The position numbers were made by a program, and so were the translations under genes. A stretch of 64,000 nucleotides of DNA from Monarcha castaneiventris obscurior (lineage: Eukaryota > Chordata > Aves > Passeriformes > Monarchidae). Positions 8,379 to 23,100 of the stretch are shown here, one piece after another. Every line of letters starts with the position of its first letter. Position 1 is the stretch's first letter. The DNA is taken from contig JAMPIT010000481.1 in NCBI GenBank assembly GCA_026261815.1, forward strand, positions 3,285,501 to 3,349,500. The letters run 5' to 3'. The notes beneath the pieces were generated by a model that was not told the origin of the DNA, ran no database searches, and worked only from the letters and a program-made list of their open reading frames with translations.

Positions 8379-11300
8379 AAGTAGATCCTACATCACTCAG
8401 TGTATCCTCTTTAAACAGAATCAAGTCTCAATATTTGGTACCTTTGAGATGGGTGAATTCTATCTGGATGTGGCCATAAATGCTGGAATTCCAATTCTTC
8501 TTGTCAACTTCTAATTAGGAATTATCCAGTTATTCAGCTGTTCAGTATTGCTGCTGTTGAACAAGAACTCACAACTGTTCTTCAAGAACTTACAACCTAT
8601 CCATAACATGAGAGTTGTGGATTAATATCTGGGGTTTGAGATGCCTTTCACCTGTGTCAGGCATCGCCCTGCCCCTGGGGAAGCAGCTTGGGGTTTTTCC
8701 AGCCCTTGTACTCCCTTTTCTCAGCCAAAAGGAGTGCTTGTGGTGCTGTGTTCTGATGTAGGCTGGGTACTGATAGGGATGAAAACTAACCAAGGGGAAA
8801 ATGAGATGCATTAACACACATGCAGTTTTCTGTGTAGCTGTACAAGTGCTTCCACCAGCACATGATGGGGCAATGCACCAGGGCTTGGAGGAGGGCAGTG
8901 CTGGATGCTAGGTCCAGGGTTTTCCACAGTTTTAGGATGTTGCATTGACACAAACACAGGTGGTACTGCTCTGTGAAATAAGGCAGGGAACCAAATAGGC
9001 TTAAATAGGCTCTGCAGAAAGTCAGCTCACTGTTTTAATCTCTTCCACAGAACAGCTCCACAAGCACTTGTGCTTCTGCATGGAGGCATCAGACAGAATG
9101 GAGACAGGAATAGGTGATGTGAGCTGGAATGAGCAACACAGGGTAGGCAAATATCTTAATCCTCTACTGCTGCTGAAGACTCTGTATAATGCAATTTTGA
9201 CTTTGTTAATGTTTGCATTCTTCAAAATCCAAGTTAATCTTTGGTTTTCTGGAAATCTCGTGTGTGTACCCTGATAAAAGAATGTTAAGGCTTTGTATAT
9301 TGCTTGTTTATGGAGAAAAGTATCCAGATGAGTACACACAAGCTTTCTGCGTCCTAGCCTGAAATGTCTTGAAGGAAACAAACCTGTTCTCTTTTGAGTT
9401 CTATCTAAGGATTTGTGAGTGTTGTTTATGGACATCTCCACTCCCTCAGAATGTGCTGAGATTTGAGTATGTGTGATACTTGGATTCAAGTGCTAAAGAA
9501 TTGTTGCTAAATCAGCCTTTGAATTGTGTACCTGTTTTCTGAACACCTGGGAAGCAAACTAACAAAAGTCTGGTATAATGGAAACTGGTTTTCCTGTGGA
9601 GATGATGGTTACACAGAGTAATTATTTCTTGATGGGAGCAGCTCTGGCACGGAGGGGTGCTGGGTGTTTATATATCCATTTGTGTATTTGTGCTTAGGCT
9701 TTTGCATTGAAAGTGTTTACCAAAAAAATATTAGTTAGTACTGGCAGTTTTGTGTTTGCTGCTCCACAGTTTGCAATGTGAGGTGTGGAAATCTAAAAGA
9801 GGAGTATTTGAGCATAACTTCAGTGTCTTTTTGTAATGTTTTTGCATAATATTTCAGATGTAGGCAGTCTGAGACTGCCTTGTTATGATTACTGTGATTT
9901 AAGTAATGAAGTCCCATTGACACAGACTCTGGTTTCATTTAAAAAAAAACCCTGCTAAAGTCTATCACATCAAGAATATGTTAATTGGAGTTCCTGAATT
10001 TCCATTTATGAACACAACCCAACAGCCTGGTTAGAATCATTATATGTTGTGGCAAAATTTAGAACTCTCATCTTATTGTGGCTGTAATTATCCAGTGGCT
10101 TTTGAAACAGTGAGGGCATGTTTGTTTTCCCAATGATAATACGTTCCTTTTTTATCCATAAAATGGCACTTTCAGCTACAGCTTTATGCAGATTTCTGTG
10201 CTTGAAAAATTCAATAATTCCTGGCATTTTATTTGGTTTTGAGCAGATTCATTCCTTTTTGTTCAAACTAAAGATTTACATGAGGGCCTGCTTTACACTA
10301 AACCCGATGGATACACTTCCATTTCTGTTGGACTTGCTGGAAGAAGTATACGTGCCCTCCAAACAAAATTATTTGTTCTGTGGATATGGAGACCTCTGTC
10401 ACTTTCAAATTAGAGAAGGTGTTTGCTATAAAATCCTTGAGTAGCAGGCATTGTCTCAGAGCACAGCTCCCCAGTTCAGCAGAGAGCTTGCAGGATGCTG
10501 CCATGATGCAGTTTCAAAAGATTATGGCCACCACTTGTAGCCACTGGAAAATTCCTTGTAAATGCCAATGTGCAACCCTTAACAGAACTCTCCTGCTGAT
10601 AGAAGTACCTAGGCACCATATGAATTAAAGATGGAGAAAGAAACAATTTTGAATTTTGTTGCATTGTATAAATTGAAAAAAACTCTTCGTGGTCTTTGAA
10701 AGTATTTTTTGTTTCAGTGTAGCTCATGTTTCAAATCAGAAAGCATCTCCTTTTTTCCTTTTGCCTGAGAGGCAGGGGGTCTGGGACATTTTAATCGCTT
10801 TCGTATCCTACTCTGCAAATATATTATTTCTGCACAATAGTTTCTTTGCATGAGAATTGCTTAAATGATTCAAAAAGGATTGGAAAATATATTTCAAGTT
10901 TTAATTTTATGCACAAAACATTAATGAGCAGTGCCCCTTAGAGACTTGCTGTCAGTTTAACATATTCACAATAATCTCAACACAGATGTTATTCCATCTA
11001 AATCCTTTTAGAGTGAAGAAACCAGTAATTTCTCCTTAGAGAATGTCAGAAAATATGTTATTGTTGAAAATTACATTTTGATCCCAGAATGCTATGTAAA
11101 AAATCACTGCTAGGAAGAATAAGTAGCACATTTTTTCTGAGGTAAAATGCATGTGAAACTTTCTTGAGCCTCCTGTAAATTTCAGAACAAGTGAATGTTC
11201 CCTTAGTCTCGTGCAATTTTGCTTCCCTTGAGGGTGATTGCAGGCAGTGATGGGATATCAGGATCTAATTGTATTCTGATTTAAGAGAGCATTTGTCATA

Positions 11301-12650
11301 AGTTCAGATTTCTCTATTTGTCACCATCACATGAACTTATTGTCTCTCTTGGATACACTTTCCTCTGCATTCTCTGAGCATACAAATTAAAATACTTGCT
11401 AGAAAGCACATACTTGGAACAACAGTTTTTGTTGGAAATGCTTTAAGTACTCTTTCTGTTTTGAGTTCTGTGATATGCCTGTGTTTTCTTTTTTCTCTTT
11501 GGTGTACTCATGTTGTATTCTGCTTGCTTGGTCTCGCTTGAGAACAGTTCTGACAGTGAAATCATAAAAATGATAAGGCTGTAAATATTATGTTGCTCAA
11601 TATTGAGGGAATATTTTCTGTTCCACTTAAATCTTAACTGAGGTTGATCTCCAGTGGAGAAGCTGTAGCCAGTTCCCTGGATAGACCCCAGCCATATGGG
11701 AGTGGTGCGTAGGTAATGTGAAAGAGGACATTTGGCAAAGTGTTGGATGACTCAAAGCAATGGTTCTGCAATTTTCCCAGGTTCTAAGAACGCTTCTAGG
11801 ACTGCATAAGTAAAAGAATCATAGCTGGGAGCGAGTGGAGTTCACAGTGCCCTGGCAGTTCTGTGCAGAGGTAGCTGGTTGGAATAAGTCCCATCAGGTT
11901 TTTCAGAAGCTGTTTGGAAGAGGAGGAGGGTGAAACATGAGGCTGCAGTTCACCCATGACCAAAAGCAGGAGAATTGCCAGTTCCAGTCAGGGAAATGTT
12001 TCAACCCCTTCTTGGGAAAGGAACAGCTCCTACAGCCACTTTGTGGGTACTTTGACAGAGGTAAAGGTTGCAGTTATGTAAGATACAAAGTGGGATCTTG
12101 GTTTCAAGTCTGTTTTATGAGCCCTGATGCACAGAGTGGCAGGGACGATGACTTGGTGAAACTTCACGATACTGCAGTGGAATATCCTTTATGAAAATGT
12201 ATTTATTTTGCAAAAGCAGATATCTTGATCTCAAACAGCTTTTAATTTCTCTGCTTTGCCATTAAGAACAGTACAGAGGAAATCTCTGTTTAGATGATGA
12301 TAGAAAATAGCTGCAAAACTGTAAGCAAACACAAAAGAGACGATTTCCAAACATTTGCTTTAAATAGATATATTTTACTTGAAGTAACAAGCCTGGAGAA
12401 TGAAATTCTATTCTGTTGTAGGATACAAAGGGAAAGAAATGCATTCAGCAGCAATTTGTTGTTTTAATAGCAGCTATGGGATGTCTTGGGATTTAAATTA
12501 TTCACACTGTCATACTCGTGTCTAGGTTCATCCTATTTTATACTTAGTTGCACTCAAAACGCTCAGTTTTTAGATGTCTGCACTATAGGTAATGTTGCCA
12601 TAGTGGAAAATGGTTGTACAGTGCTGTAGTAGGAAAAAAACATAAATCTG

Positions 12651-12685
12651 TTTTCCCAATATCAGTAGTATTGATACTGGGAAAA
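12651..12685. repeat. 16-bp near-perfect inverted repeat with 3-base loop
   Basis: TTTTCCCAATATCAGT (12651-12666) and ATTGATACTGGGAAAA (12670-12685) pair at 14 of 16 positions, with one G-T wobble and one A-C mismatch, around AGT. Two further outer pairs (one wobble) can form. It could be the core of an old palindromic element or a structured RNA stem; the sequence does not say which. Confidence 0.75.
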
Positions 12686-15600
12686 TATGGGATGTTGGTA
12701 TTAAATTTAGGTTAGGATTTTGTTGCTTTTGTTTATCCTGAAAGTAGAAAATATTTTTTTGTTCATTAGAGATTTGGAAAAAAAGGTTTATTGTTATTAA
12801 TTACTTTATTCAAGGTTTGGTAGCTTTCTTTGATCAGATTTTCTGCTCCTTATGTAAACTGCACCTTTAAAATTAACCTGAACAAGTTCATTCCTGTAAG
12901 GAAACTCAGTGTTTAAATAAGTGGTGTAACATGATATATGCAATGAAAAGGCAAATGATGAAGCACCTTAATGTATCTATAGACTTTGGTTTAATAGTTC
13001 TTTGACTAACCTGGATTATGACACATAATTTGACATGTACACATCCCAGTTCAATCAAAAGCTCCTTCAGTAGCATCATAAATAGTACCCACTCATGCAG
13101 ACTTTCACATTAAAGTAATTATGGGGGAGGGGGGAGTTGTAAGAACAGAAAGAAAGTTTACTCTTCCTCTTTATAGTGAAAACAAATGTGTTTTTCTCCA
13201 GAATCTGCCAAGCCTGTGTTTTAATGATTTAACAGATGGAGTTGGCACATGTGAACCTGGAAGATGCATCTGTCTGATTTTTCCAGTCTGAGGATTTTTT
13301 AACTGCATTAATGGCACAGACAATGGTAAAATATCACCTCCCCAGGCTGCTTTGCTCTCCTAACACATAATGTCTTTTAAGGAAAAAAAAAAGTGATAGG
13401 AGACTGGGGTGAGCAAAAGGCCAGAGAAATGAGGATTTGAAAAGTTTAATATTTTCTGCCTTCACTGCATTAAGCTTTTAAGCCTTTCACTTTGAATTTC
13501 ATGTGTATATGGTGTGGAAACAGAAATTCTACCCAGGCAACATTATGTGTGATCTCAGGGTTCTGTTAATTAATGGCTTTAAATAAACACCATGTAAATA
13601 AGGAGACCAATAGCCATCAGTGCTTTGTCCTTTGTAATTGAAATTGAGTGTTGCTTTTCCAATTTGATAATTTTAATTTTTTGGGTTGTTCTCATGTGAG
13701 CAAAGGTTCTGCTCATATATAACATTTTATTTAGCAATCTCATTTAGTCACTTGTAATGTGCATTCAAGCAGGCAAAGCAGATGCTTAACTGTTTGGAAT
13801 GAGGGCCTTAATTTGAATTTCTTTTGGTCTGGAATCCTTAGCACTCACCTGGATTTTCTGCTGAAAACAATGCAATACCTCTCTGTGCTAAAATCCTGAA
13901 GTCTCTCGGTTAAATGCAATGGTTATTTGCACTGAGCTCTGGGATGACACTGCTTAAGCAGGACCAGACGACCCAGTGTGGTCCTTTCCATTCTGTGAGT
14001 CTGAAATGCCTCAGCAGTTCACAGGAGGGGACTGAATTCCAGGCTCTGTCCTTCTGCAGGTGTCTGTAGGAAAGTTCCCCTCCTGAGGAAAGCATTGTCC
14101 AAGGGCCAGATCAGTGCTTCTGTGAGCTGCCACCTGGTTGCACTAACTCTACAGATAAGTGCTCTTGCTGGTGGGAGGCTCCTTCATTCTGTTTGTCAAC
14201 AAAAGTGTAGGGATAAAATGAAAATAATCTGCTCTGGGCTATGAACTGTTCCGTACTTGCTTGAACTGCGCCGTGCTTTGTGGTTCACTTCAGTTTTACT
14301 TTCCTGCTGCTGAGAAAAAAGACTTCAAGAGGAACATATTTCATTGTTAATGAAATTAGCACAGCTTTTCTGTCTGGCATTGAAAAAATTTAAAATGACA
14401 GTGAAAAGGGCAGAAAACTATTGCAAATGCTCCAGAGTTTTGGTTTTAGTTTTTGCTGAAGGAAAAGTGTAGGGATAGAGCTGGGCATCAGAAATGACTG
14501 CAGTGATGTGCTTCACTTATATCTATCTTTGATTCCACACATGACACACTAGGATTTACTAACTGGTCTAATGAGGGATGGTACCTCTATGAAATTTGCC
14601 TGGCCAATGTTATTAGATTATGAGTTTTCAGAAAAATCTATTCAGTCTATGCAGATGCCCCCCCCCCATACTTCCTTGTAAAATGGAGATGGAGGTGGAG
14701 CTTGTGGTTCTACAGCTGTGTTGTCTTCTTTATTCCATCTCCTTACATCCCTGTAGTACTCCACTCTTGATGTCATGGACCTCTTTGAGACTCTTAAATG
14801 ATTGAAACACATTAGGTAAACTTATTAATTGAGGCTGCTTCTCCATTTCCTGGCATTTTGTATAGCTTACATTGCCTTTTTTATGTATCTAATAATGAGA
14901 TACTTTCTCTGAGTAATCAACAATCACAGGATTCACGCTTTGGAGGTGCCTCTTTCATTTGATGACAGTTTAGGCTGCTGGCTTCAAATAAATTCATAGC
15001 TTCAGGTTGTAGTTAGGTGAGCTTAACATTTGCTGGCTGTCAGGTAAGTACATAAATAGGAGGGTTTCAAAATTCACATAGTTTTAGAAAAAGACTTGAG
15101 CCAGTGCAGAATCAGACACATTTATTTCAATAGTCTTATCCCTGCTTCATGTTAGGTAGAAACAAAATAAATCTCTTCATTTTTAGTGGATCAGAGAAGA
15201 ATGCTAAGAAACTCCTGCATTCAGAAGCACTTGAGCCCCAGAAAGGAGGTGCCAATTTTCTGCAAGCCTGGGATACTGAAAATATCACTGCATTAGCCAT
15301 AGCAGATATTGCTGTTTGTTTTCTTAATGCCCTTTTGTATTTTAACAAATGGCTGTAATAATTTTCATTCTTGTTTTAAGGTTTGATTAATTGGTTCATT
15401 GTGTTCCTTCTTCAGAAGGAAATGTGTTACTGATATCCCTTGCTATGAGTGACATATGGGTTCTAGCTGAAATGATAGAACATCCTTTCATTTAGCAAAA
15501 CAAAAATATGCTTGGCACTCTGTTCTTCTTTGCTGCTCTTCCAGCCAAATTTAACTTGTGAGAGTGATGTGGCTTCTTTGTCACTGGCTGTGGTGACAGA

Positions 15601-18600
15601 ACTTCATCTGGGTGAGATTCTTCATGCTTGTGAGGTGAGGTCTGTGGGGTGGCAGCAATAATGAGAGGTGGTGTTTACTTTTGCACTGCTCTCTTCTGCC
15701 AAAGTGTTTAATGTTGCACCTCAAATCGGCCAACAAATAGAAAAGGATGGAAATATCTGAAAACATGAAAATGTCCTACTCTGTATGAGTTCTTTCCTTC
15801 CTTTCAAATCTTCTGGTAGGTATTTTTCTTTTTAAAAATTCTGGATTTTATTTTAAGATAATCCTACAAAACGCTACAAGGTGAAATTTGTGCTAGGGGA
15901 AACTGCCTTGAAATGCAGCAATGGAAATGACTTGTATTCTCCAGGATTCAAGCCAGTTAAGAAACTGGATGATTCCAGAGTTTTTGTACCTGCTTTGCTG
16001 TATGTGAGAATACATCCACTATGAGCCTTCATTTCAACCCCAAACCTTCTCTCAACACACTGAACCCTGTTATGAATGAACGTGGTGCTGTTTGTACCCT
16101 ACTGACTGTTTCTTTGTGTACTTGTCACAGCACTGTTAATTATGGGTGATTACTTTAGGAATCTTTTGAATGTCATGTACATTTTGCCTCTCCAACAAAT
16201 TCCAAATTGCAAGACTGTTGCCAGTTCAGGAATTTTTATTAGCTTTTAATTCCTTATTATTTTATTTTTGACATTGATAGGTAGGGTACTTTATTCATTC
16301 AACTGTAGCTTTCTACGGTGTAACTGAGATGAATTCCATCTTTCAGAGAAAAGACTTTCTCCATTATTGAAGGATGTTCTCATGTAAAATTATTAACCAC
16401 ATCGTGCAAGCTGAGTATAGATCATATAAATTTAGTATCTGGTCTAAAAACTGCTTAGAACACAGGTGCTGCCTCCCAACTCTGAGTGGTCTGGTTTGGA
16501 ATTCATAAGTGTGTCCTGGATAAGGAGAGGCTGTGTTGCCAATTTTAAGAAACTTTTGGGAGATCACAATTTTGTATCAGTGTATGTGCACATATGTTGG
16601 TGGCGGTTGTTGTGAAGAAACTGTTTGTACTCAAGCATGGATTTAGGTTTTTTTTTTTCAGTAATCTGTTGATTAATTTTTTCCAAGGAATAGAACAATT
16701 TGTGTGCAAAAAGAAAAGGTTAGTCAGTATGCAAATGTAACTGCCAGCTCCCATGATCTTATAAACCTCTTTTTTTCACAAACCAGTTAGAATGATGGCT
16801 TTATTTTAAATAGCATGGTAGTTATAGTAGAAAACTATTGTTGGGAATAACTTTGACAGTTAAAACCAATGCAAGCTAAACGGAGTTTTGCATCAAATTT
16901 GTAAAAAATATATCAAAACACAGGTACTGTGGCTGGAAACGCCCTAAGGCAGTTTAGACAAGATGCCAGTGGAAGATAAGAGGGTCAGACTGACACAGTC
17001 CATGAAGTCTTTCCTGAGTAATTTGATTAAAATTTGTCTTTCACTGTGACCATGTAGCAAAAGAAGAGAATCAGCCAATAGAAGCTGTCAGTACTGAAGT
17101 GTAACTGATGTAAGAGAAATGAACAACTCTTCCATCACCACACTGCTGCTTGCCCTCTCTGTAGTGGTAAACACAGAGAAGACAAATACTCTCTGCAGCA
17201 CAAAGTGTGACTGAATGCCTTTAAGGGCTAGAAAGTGCTAAATGACCTTTCATCACTTTAATCACTTGACTGGGTAGGAAATTTTTTAATGAAGGTCATA
17301 GGACTGGAAAAATATCATAGATGATAGTCGGGGTGGCAGGTTCTGCTCCTCCTGATTTGGGTTTTTTCCAAAAATTCTCTCTGCAACCAGTATCTTTTTC
17401 CTTGGAAGAAAATACTTCAGCACAGTAATAGTAACAGAATCTTAATGTACTATGTGGTATCAGATAGTGAAGAGTGGTGGCTTTTTAAAGCAGTGTTTGG
17501 TGTAAAAAATCAGAATCTAAAGACTTTCTCTGTGTCAGTTGTTTTTGTAATTTTGTTTGAATGCCTTTAATCCTGTTCCCACTGTGTAAAATAAATCACT
17601 GGTATAATTACTGGTGTTCCTAAAGACTGGTTGTGGCCTTTAGAAACTGGGCCAGAGAAAATAGTCAGTTTGACTGTACACTGCTTTTTGAAAATGCAGT
17701 CTTTGTTGTATTTTCTTGTGAAGTAGTCAGGAACTGCAGTCCAGTTCCATCCAGACCCTACACACTGGTTGCTTATCCCTGTAATGACAATAAGAAGCCT
17801 CTTGGGTGAGTTTTTGTGGGTGTGAATCAAGTGATTTTCTTGTCCTTGTTTGAAACAGGAAAAACTGTGAGTGGGGGGGAAAAGCCGAGCAGCTCAGTTA
17901 AGAGTTTAAGCTTTCATAAGAGGCTGGGATGAAGCCATATAATAAATTTTAGGCTGATGGCCTTTCAAAGAGAGGCTTGGAAGGAGAGCAGAGATCAGAG
18001 GTTTGGCTTCATATCCACGTAGAGTTGCTTGTTGTAATCCTATAGGGAGTGAGGGATTGCTTGCAATGGTACTGTGGGCTGAAGGAAGAATATGATATAT
18101 TGAAATTTTGTTAATATTTTTAGTTTGGAAGTTTAGCTGGACTCAAAGAAGCTTGTCCTGTCATCTGTAACTATAGAAGCTGGAAGAAAGTTTTTCAGCT
18201 GAAACATTGTTGTTTTTCAGTTCTGTTTATTTTTTTGTCGAAGAGCAGGGAGTTGTCCACTGCTGTCAAGAAGATGATAATCAAGAGTAAGGGATAAATC
18301 ACAACTTAAGTATTTAAGAGTGACAGATCTGAGGCAAGATGACATTTAGTTTTCAGAGATGGCTGAGCTCTTTTTGTGCAACTTGAAATACTGGAGGTTG
18401 TAGTGCTGAGACCAGGCTGATTACACACCCTTCCAGCTCTGCTTCCCCTGGGCACACTGGCATGGGACCATGCTGGTAATTCCTGTAATTGTCTCCAGTT
18501 CCATGTACTCTCCTTTTGGTCTGCTGTTTTCTGCTATTCCAAGGACTCAGTTTACATTTACACTGGCTCATTACACAAGACTACCTTTAACATACATTAA

Positions 18601-20089
18601 GACTCCTTATACTGTAATTTGAGAGATGCTTTGTTGTTCCTTTCCTAATTGATGCATGAGAGCAGTCTGCAGAGACATCAATATTAAACATCAGAAAAGA
18701 GTTTTTGAAGTAGAGCTTGCATCTGATGAGCCGTGTGAGAGTGTTGCAGGGAAAGAGGTCTATGCTGGCATTGATAAATGAAAACAGCCCGCCTTGTTTG
18801 AACAGAGAGACAAATGAAACATTTGTATCCTTGGTGATCTGGATGCTGGCAGAGAAGTTTTGTTTGTCAGTCCTTTGACTTCAGACACTGTCTTATAATT
18901 TTCATTCGGAATATGTATGAAAGAAAAAGGAAGGCAAAGTCTGTTTTTTATTTCTTTACATCTTCAGCAGGAAGACAGCGATTTGTATTCAGACACATCA
19001 CGTTGTTACATTACAGAGTAATCCCATGAAGTGTGATAGGTCTTGAAAGATAAAAATGTCTCTGCGGGACAGTCACTCTTGGGGAATTAATTTATCAGTT
19101 TGTATCATGGCTTTCCAAGTCAAATCAGAGCTGCAGAAATTCCAACATCTGTGGTGCATGCTCTTACTTTTTAAAAATCAAATATAGGCAGTAGGAGTCC
19201 TGTTCCTGAGATGAAATGCATGAGCTTTGTCATAGTGTCATTAATATTTTGTGTTTCTCAGCACATGCTGGCTGTTGCTCTGTGGCCTTTGGGATTTGGG
19301 CTTCACAGGGGCTCGTGCAAATGTTGCCTTCAGTTTCTGTGTTATGTAAATTCATTCCTTTTGTATCAGTTTTTCTCGGCAAATTTTGCTATCATTTGTA
19401 GCTTCCAGTGGACCCAGGCTCAGAGTAAAGTGCAAGTGGAGAAGTGAAGTTTTCATCTGATTCTGCACAAAAGGCTTGCATGCATGAATTCTAGACTCAG
19501 CACAAAACCACAAGGCCTTGAAATTTGCTTAAGTCACATACCTGCACAAAGCTCTGTAGAATTCAGTGAAGTGTTTTTACTCTGAGTTTGTCACGTAATT
19601 TGGAGGTTTAATTACACTCATGAAACTGCTGAGGTTATTATAATTCACCATATTTCCTTAGCTGCAGGTGAGGCAAGGGAAGACTGCAGAAAGAGTTGTG
19701 GTAAGACTTTTACTTAATATGCTGAGATTTTGTATGTTTTTCCCATGGCAGCTTCTCTGCCAGGTTACATTCCTGAGCTTCAAATATCACTGCAAGCTAG
19801 ACATCTCTTGAAACCTGACCCATTTATTCTATTCCTACTCATCATATTTTCTGAGGAGGCTCACATCTAGCTCTTCTGCACAGGAAAAAGTTAGAGGAAA
19901 ATGCATTTTACATTAATTTTCACTGAGGGGGGCAGAAAAGCTGTTCTGCAAAGTGGAAATTTTCTGATGGAGCACAATTTGTTCAAATCTCAGGGTGCTG
20001 CAAATAATAAGCAGGAGAACAATGGAAGAGAAAACAGTAAGAACAAACTTCTCACTTTTATGAAATCTGCTTCATGGTAATGAAGTGAA

Positions 20090-20115
20090 GCAAATTCAAT
20101 TTGCAAATTCAAATC
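20090..20115. repeat. 13-bp tandem direct duplication
   Basis: GCAAATTCAATTT is followed directly by GCAAATTCAAATC, two near-identical 13-mers in AT-rich sequence. A small local duplication with no evident function. Confidence 0.6.
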
Positions 20116-23100
20116 AGGTCCTAAAACTGTATTAAGTAAAATAAACAAATGTTGCTTTATTGAAACATTTTAGTAAAACCTGAGCATCTTAAGCATCATG
20201 ACTTCTGCACTCTTGGAAGACCTTAAGAAAATTTCACTGTTTTGTTTAAGGTTTTCAGATTCAGAAAGAGCTTAAATGAAATTTAGCCTGGAGCAGAATG
20301 TATCTGTGTCTGTGTGCACTTGAATGAGTGTGTAACTGGAGTGGAGGCTCTCTCCACATGGGTGAATTTTACATGGACTGTCTCATCCCAGAAGGCAGCA
20401 ACAGCTGGTGGTGTTATGTCAGAAAATGGAAGGTAACTTCAGAGACTCAAAGTCACTCTCCAACTTCAAAGCTAGACATGTAAGACAAGTGAGGGAATGG
20501 CAGATTGCAACAAATCAGTCTTTGATTAGTCTCCACTGGGCTGTTCAAACAAATTTGCAATTTTTACTAAGTACAAGCTCGGTGTGCTTTATTGATGAGA
20601 ACAGCATGTATCTTATTTTTATGCCCAGATCTCACTGCAAGCCAGTGCCACCTGGCATCAGTGCTGTCTTGAAGCTTCTCTTCAGTTCATTCAAGACTTG
20701 ATTTTGCAGCTGCTGATGCTTTTTGAATGCCCCTTCCTCAACTGATTCTGTAAATATGAACTGCAGAAGGCAATGCTCCCAAAAGGAATAGGATGGCATT
20801 TCATGTGTGATGAGTCCTCAGTTGGCTTTTGGAAGGAGCTGAACTTAGAGGTTTCTCTTTGACTCTTCACATCTTGTTCTGTAGCTTCAAAACCAGCGAT
20901 GGTGAGAGATTGATTTTAAATACCCCTCAGACTTCCCAGGGAGAAGCTGATGTAGTTCTGGAAAGAACTGTGCTGTGTTCCTATGAGCCCTTTTCCTGTG
21001 TGGCTGCTTCCTTGGCTGGGCTGGGCTGCCAGGTTCAGCAGGGCCACCTTTTTCCATTATTCTGTGTAGCAGCTGTGCTGCTGGAATCAGCTGTGGTGGG
21101 GTTTTGTTAACACTGTGCTCTTCCATGTCTCACCTCAAGGCTGGACAAATAAAATGGCATTAGTGATGTTATCTGATGCAACAGTTCCATGCCAAGTGGA
21201 ATATCTCTTGAATTATCAGTTTGTCCAGCTGTGGTGCAGCTATTATGGAAGATCCCCAAGGATTTTCTGTAGGCATTTGTGAACAAGGATGGCTCTTAAA
21301 TTTTACATTCAGGCATAGTCCAACTGCCACTAAGAAATAAAGGTCAGTATAGAAACTGGAGTGAAATGTGAAGGCTAAATTAAGAAGAGAAGGGTCCACA
21401 GGCAAGTTAACAGCACTGTTCTGACCATCTGATGAAGACAGACATAAGCATGTCTACATGCACACATTTGCTTTTCTGATCTGTGCAGTGTTTTTAAGTG
21501 GATCTTCAGTTCTCCTAGGTAACCATCATTAGGCTAATTGAAATGCTACCTTTAAAAGCAACAAATGACGTGATACATCTTTAAAGGCTTTCAAAGAATT
21601 GAATGATATTCATGCTAGGAAATAAGGTACAGTCGATATAAACATTTCAAGCAGTGTGAAATAAACTATAAATGCTTCCAAAGCCAGTAGACTTTCCTTG
21701 TATTTTAAACTATTTAAATTATTTTAGAGTGTTTCCCAGCAAGGTGGGGGAATAAGTAGGACTCAGTCCCAGAGAAGTGAACTTTTTTCTAGGGAATATT
21801 TAGCAATGGGAATTCTTTGATTCCCCTTAGAGAGCAAATGGCTCACAGAATAGTTACTACCACTATTTGTATCTTGTCAATTGAGATAATATTCATCTTC
21901 TCATTAAATAAGAACATGGAACTAGAAGCCTGTTACATCTTTATGGAGCTCCTTGTCTTGTTGAATGTTTTACTCATTCACACCAGGCAGCCAAATTCCC
22001 TAGTACATATGTGTGCTTTAAGATAAAAGATGCATATGCTAGAAAGAGATTTGGCCAACGGTCAGGGAACTTTACTGAAAAGGCTGATTCTTTTTCCCTG
22101 TCAATAACTAAAAAGTTCTGACAGTAGCCTGATATAACTTTGCTGTCTTGGTGGTATTTGGGGAAGAACTTAGGGTTTGTAGGCTATCAGTGACTGCCCT
22201 TGTGAACTGTATTAGAGGGGATTAGAGTAGCAAACTTTTTGTCATAGCACCTTCTTTCTTATCATGGGATTGTCCTTCCTTCATGAGACCAGCAAAAGTC
22301 CATTTGGCTTCCTCTGAGGATAAAATGTGGGCCCACTTTGTAAAATAATGTATTGATTCTTAGAAAGTACTAACTTTTGCTTAATGGCTTGAAAATAGGT
22401 GCACATTTTAATCAAATTTGGTCATTTTCCTACAGATGGTGCTATTTTCCCATGAAAAATCTTAAAAGTTTGAAAAATCAAATTACTTAATGCCAATTCA
22501 TTTTTAGCCCAAAGGAAAAGCCAGGATGTTGCAAGGGCTGTTAGACTATGAGGCTGTGTTGCTCCTGGTTGTGGATGGAAAGCAAATGGAAGCTCCCCAG
22601 TTCCAAAGCTGTCCCTCTCCATTTTGCCCAAGCAGCCTCTCAGTCTGAGCTCTGAGGTGCTGTCACGTACTGGAATAGGTTCCTACAGTGCTGGGATTTA
22701 TTTCTGTGAAACTAAGTTTTGTTATTAAGTGCTCATGTATGCAAACAAGTGGTGAATATGGCTTCCAGAACTTTCTGGGGTTTTGTATTTCTGAATCTAT
22801 TTTATCCCTCATTCTTTATAATGACTCACTCTTTTATTGCTTTTGAAATATCTTACAGTCCAAGCAGGGGAGGTGAGTGTTCATTCACCAACCCAGGAAC
22901 TAAACAAATCTGACTGTTCTCTTGAGGTACAAGTTTTATGTATTAAATGCAGTAGACAGACACTGAACACTGACAGGAGCCTTGTGCTGCTCAGTCCTTC
23001 TCACTCTCCTCTTACAAACTCACAGGACTTGGGTGATGGTCAGCCTGATAATCTGTTCTGAATGATGCATTCTCACTCTACCTTTTTCTTTTCCTGCTGA

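Noticed and set aside
9022..9489. 155-codon minus-strand open frame
   Set aside because: About one frame of this length is expected by chance in 64 kb of AT-rich sequence. No motif, membrane segment or splice context supports it.
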